Below are positions 60,913 through 64,000 of a stretch of DNA of 64,000 nt, piece by piece (positions within the stretch are counted from its first letter, which is position 1; every line of letters starts with the position of its first letter). A program made the translations under genes and the position numbers. Under the pieces are notes generated by a model. It saw only the letters and a program-made list of their open reading frames with translations. It was not told the origin of the DNA and did no database searches. The stretch comes from Anaerotignum propionicum DSM 1682 (GTDB lineage Bacteria; Bacillota; Clostridia; Lachnospirales; Anaerotignaceae), in NCBI RefSeq assembly GCF_001561955.1, contig NZ_CP014223.1, positions 2,170,001 to 2,234,000 of the forward strand, given 5' to 3'.

Positions 60913-61784
60913 TCTCCCAAAAGGTCACAAGAAACGATTTCATCGTTCATGTAACTGATAATACCTTTCATTGTTGTTTTGGAAGCCTCTTTCAGCTTTT
61001 CGCATATTTGCTCATAGGTAGCAGGTGTTTTTAACCTTGCCGTCAAATCCACTACAGAAACATCATTTGTAGGTACACGGAAAGACATACCAGTCAGTTT
61101 GCCCTGCAATTCGGGGATAACACGTCCAACTGCTTTTGCTGCTCCCGTTGAAGATGGAATGATATTTCCAAAAACAGAACGTCCTGTTCTCCAGTCTCGT
61201 CCCGCTCTGGCATCTACTGCCTTTTGCTTTGCCGTAGCAGAATGAATGGTAGACATCAAACCCTGCTCAATGCCAAAGTTATCATGAACAACTTTTACCA
61301 GCGGTGCCAAACAGTTTGTTGTGCAAGAAGCATTGGATACAATATCCTGTTCTTTCTTATATTCCAAATGATTTACACCCATTACAAAGGTCGGCATAAC
61401 ATCATCCTTAGATGGAGCAGTTAAAATTACTTTTTTTGCTCCTCCAATTTTATGTAATCCTGCTTTTAAAACTGTATTATATGCCCCTGTGGATTCAATA
61501 ATATACTCTGCACCACATTCTGCCCAAGGGATTAAGCCAGCATCACTCTCACTGAATACACGAATTTTTTTACCATTGACGATGATACAATTCTCTCCGA
61601 TTTCAATTTCTCCATTAAAGCGTCCAAAAACACTATCATATTTTAACTGATAAACCATATAGTCTAACTCAGCATTTCTTAAATTTATGCCGCAAAGTTC
61701 AAATTCGTCATGACGGTTCATTAAAACTCTGAAAACAACTCTGCCGATCCGCCCAAAACCATTGATACCAACCTTAATTGCCAT
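60765..61784 (-). CDS. gap: Glyceraldehyde-3-phosphate dehydrogenase (prophage target paralogue)
   Basis: A 339-residue GAPDH catalysing phosphorylating oxidation of glyceraldehyde-3-phosphate with NAD in glycolysis. It has the NAD motif INGFGRIGR at the start, the catalytic Cys in [13 protein letters not shown] and the substrate loop [14 protein letters not shown], and ends [14 protein letters not shown]. The start is ATG 61784 with AGAGGGGAT; upstream in-frame codons are not used. The last 48 codons coincide with the attachment duplicate. Two CggR-like operators and a leader terminator lie upstream. A second, distinct gap gene is adjacent. Confidence 0.96.
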   Translation of the reverse strand: MAIKVGINGFGRIGRVVFRVLMNRHDEFELCGINLRNAELDYMVYQLKYDSVFGRFNGEIEIGENCIIVNGKKIRVFSESDAGLIPWAECGAEYIIESTGAYNTVLKAGLHKIGGAKKVILTAPSKDDVMPTFVMGVNHLEYKKEQDIVSNASCTTNCLAPLVKVVHDNFGIEQGLMSTIHSATAKQKAVDARAGRDWRTGRSVFGNIIPSSTGAAKAVGRVIPELQGKLTGMSFRVPTNDVSVVDLTARLKTPATYEQICEKLKEASKTTMKGIISYMNDEIVSCDLLGDPNTCIFDEKAGIILDDNFVKLIAWYDNEWGYSNKVVDLIAHMYSVDNQ

Positions 61785-61846
61785 TAGTGTATCCCCTCTC
61801 ATTGTTCGAAAAACTATTCTGCAATGAATATTGTAGCACAATTAGC

Positions 61847-61869
61847 AAAAAAAAAAGCTGAAAATCAGC
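61847..61869 (-). terminator. Leader terminator/attenuator of gap
   Basis: On the minus strand GCTGA-TTT-TCAGC (61869-61857) is followed by T10. A longer alternative stem CTGAAAAT/ATTTTCAG uses the same right arm. It is located between the gap promoter and start codon, so it may control read-through. Confidence 0.62.
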
Positions 61870-61947
61870 AAATAAATAATTTTCAGAACTCTAACCAGAA
61901 TCCTTCCATTTTATGTTTTTAAGTTTATGAAAACTAGATATGAAAGC

Positions 61948-62005
61948 GGGACGTTTTTCGTCCTAAACCTTATTTTTGCATAAATTTGTGGGACGTTTTT
62001 TGTCC
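61948..62005. promoter_or_regulatory. Two CggR-like operators upstream of gap
   Basis: GGGACGTTTTTCGTCC (61948-61963) and GGGACGTTTTTTGTCC (61990-62005), 42 bp apart. Both fit the GGGAC-N6-GTCC pattern of the central glycolytic gene regulator CggR. The second begins 3 bases downstream of the -10 hexamer. No cggR gene lies in the window. Confidence 0.7.
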
Positions 62006-62008
62006 TAT

Positions 62009-62014
62009 ATTATA
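62009..62014 (-). promoter_or_regulatory. -10 hexamer of gap promoter
   Basis: TATAAT on the minus strand directly upstream of the first CggR-like operator. A -35 match is weak (TTTTTC at 17 bases), fitting a regulated promoter. Confidence 0.5.
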
Positions 62015-62140
62015 TTTACTCTTTTTTAAACGAAAAAAATCTCTCAGAAAATAAAACTAGCAGTTTAATTTAATTTCTTTTCATTACCCGTCTTTAACAA
62101 GTTTTAAGCTTGTATTTTTGTATAACTCTTTATAGCAGAA

Positions 62141-62176
62141 GCCCCCTTCTTCACTATTTTTGTGAAGAAAGGGAGC
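62141..62176. terminator. Hairpin downstream of the second gap gene
   Basis: GCCCCCTTCTTCAC (62141-62154) pairs with GTGAAGAAAGGGAGC (62162-62176) with one bulge. It lies 27 bases past the stop of the gene at 62203. The T-rich tail is weak on the minus strand. Confidence 0.6.
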
Positions 62177-62202
62177 TTATCTTCATTCAATTTATTTTTT
62201 TA

Positions 62203-63228
<1,026 letters not shown>

Positions 63229-63230
63229 TT

Positions 63231-63269
63231 AATAGACAATTGTAAATTTCGGCATAACAATTATCTATT
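63231..63269. promoter_or_regulatory. 13-bp inverted repeat operator upstream of the second gap gene
   Basis: AATAGACAATTGT (63231-63243) and ACAATTATCTATT (63257-63269) form an inverted repeat with one mismatch and a 13-base spacer. A TATCAT -10-like hexamer lies just upstream (about 63272-63277 on the minus strand), so a bound protein would block the start of transcription. Confidence 0.6.
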
Positions 63270-63390
63270 AACATGATACCACATTTTTCTACTTTTAAAA
63301 AGAAAAAACGGCATTTTGCTTCTTAATTTTCTGTTATTTCATATTAACAGCATAGTTTTATTTTTCCCACGTGAGGAAAAACAATTCATC

Positions 63391-63492
63391 TTAGTACTCT
63401 TCGGAACAGAGCATATCAATAATGGATAAAGTCAAAAGTGCAGCTGAAACTGCCAAAGAAACCGCACTCATTACCAAACGGGCAACCTTCAT
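63391..63492 (-). CDS. Small hydrophobic peptide (33 residues)
   Basis: ATG 63492 has GGAGG about 8 bases upstream. The product (MKVARLVMSAVSLAVSAALL, then TLSIIDMLCSEEY) is a single membrane helix with a short acidic tail. Similar tiny membrane peptides exist in Firmicutes but I do not recognise a family. The strong ribosome site and amphipathic charge bias support expression. It lies between the second gap gene and a zinc-ribbon gene. Confidence 0.6.
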   Translation of the reverse strand: MKVARLVMSAVSLAVSAALLTLSIIDMLCSEEY

Positions 63493-63603
63493 TTAAACTA
63501 CCTCCTTTCGGAAAAGCTTGCAAATTTTATGGAAATATTTTATCATGTTAGCCATAAGAAGTAAAATAAATTCATTAAATATTTCAAAGGATGTGCTCTT
63601 TTT

Positions 63604-63972
63604 ATGATTTTTATCGGGGGAATCGCCCAAGGCCAAAAAGATTTGGGCTTTTTACAAACTCTAATATGCAAAAAATGCGGGCGCTACGGCAGTGTTTCTG
63701 TTTTTATGATTTACACATATTTTAGTTTTTTCTTTATTCCTTTGTTCAAATGGGGAAAAAAATATTATGCCGTTTCAAGCTGCTGTCAAACGACTTTCTC
63801 CATTCCCCATGAAATTGGAAAATCCATTGAGCGAGGAGAAAACGTAACTTTAAGGGAAGATGATTTAGAAATAGTGGGTATGGAGCAAAACTACAACACA
63901 TATTGCCCTGACTGCGGCTTTTTACTATCACCTGAATATACCTATTGTCCCAAATGCGGTAAAAAATTATAA
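63604..63972 (+). CDS. Zinc-ribbon protein of unknown function
   Basis: A 122-residue protein. An N-terminal CKKCGRYGS half-site at about residue 22 is followed by a hydrophobic segment (VFMIYTYFSFFFIPLFKWGK, about 33-52) and a C-terminal zinc ribbon (YCPDCGFLLSPEYTYCPKCG). The layout matches zinc-ribbon proteins of the DUF-type with a membrane-like middle. The function is unknown. It is transcribed rightwards, divergent from the small peptide gene. Confidence 0.72.
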   Translation: MIFIGGIAQGQKDLGFLQTLICKKCGRYGSVSVFMIYTYFSFFFIPLFKWGKKYYAVSSCCQTTFSIPHEIGKSIERGENVTLREDDLEIVGMEQNYNTYCPDCGFLLSPEYTYCPKCGKKL

Positions 63973-64000
63973 CTAAAATTTAAAAAAAATGAGCTCATGA

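Overview
The window reads as chromosomal DNA of a low-GC, endospore-forming-lineage Firmicute of class Clostridia (Lachnospirales-like). The evidence is a spoIIIA operon, a GerMN-domain protein, clostridial-type Shine-Dalgarno sites (AGGAGG) before almost every gene, a DacF-like carboxypeptidase, an ANTAR regulator and an iron-type alcohol dehydrogenase. The species cannot be fixed from sequence alone.

Left chromosomal part (1-34.6 kb). The spoIIIA operon (AA to AF, minus strand) runs off the left edge. It is followed by a LytTR regulator with an SGNH hydrolase, an amidase-like protein, an Fe-ADH, an exonuclease, purA, an ANTAR regulator and a cyclase-family hydrolase. A minus-strand block then carries comEA, a WalRK-like two-component pair, a GerMN protein, comEC and holA. 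Next come a DacF-like peptidase, an SH3-NlpC/P60 wall hydrolase, a heterodimeric ABC exporter-fold transporter pair with its AraC regulator, a lipoprotein, an alkylation-repair pair (ada-alkA and ogt), a choloylglycine-hydrolase-family enzyme, tRNA-Leu(CAA) and a membrane diguanylate cyclase. Three genes here are broken: spoIIIAA by one in-frame TAA, the SGNH hydrolase by one extra A in an A8 run, and the ada-alkA fusion by one missing T.

Prophage (about 36.2-60.9 kb). A compact siphovirus-type prophage of about 24.6 kb is inserted in the 3' end of a glyceraldehyde-3-phosphate dehydrogenase gene. A perfect 148-bp duplication of the gap 3' end (36202-36349 and 60765-60912) marks its ends, and repeated integrase arm-type sites lie just inside both. 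On the minus strand, starting from the gap side, it carries: tyrosine integrase; about 1 kb of hairpin-rich non-coding DNA; a lone divergent ribbon-helix-helix regulator behind three TGATGTCA boxes; small early genes; a ParB-like protein flanked by two DUF5659-type proteins; a RepL-like initiator next to two tandem palindromes; a nuclease-like protein; holin and endolysin; TerS; a serine recombinase with a res-like site; TerL; portal, minor head, scaffold, capsid and connectors; tail genes including a programmed -1 frameshift; baseplate; XkdX; and XhlA. Outside the left att copy lies the decayed integrase and arm region of a second, related element, so this gap site has been hit at least twice.

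Right part (60.8-64 kb). Two gap paralogues sit in tandem. The prophage-targeted one has two CggR-like operators and a leader terminator. The other has a different 13-bp inverted repeat at its promoter. A 33-residue peptide gene and a zinc-ribbon protein close the window.
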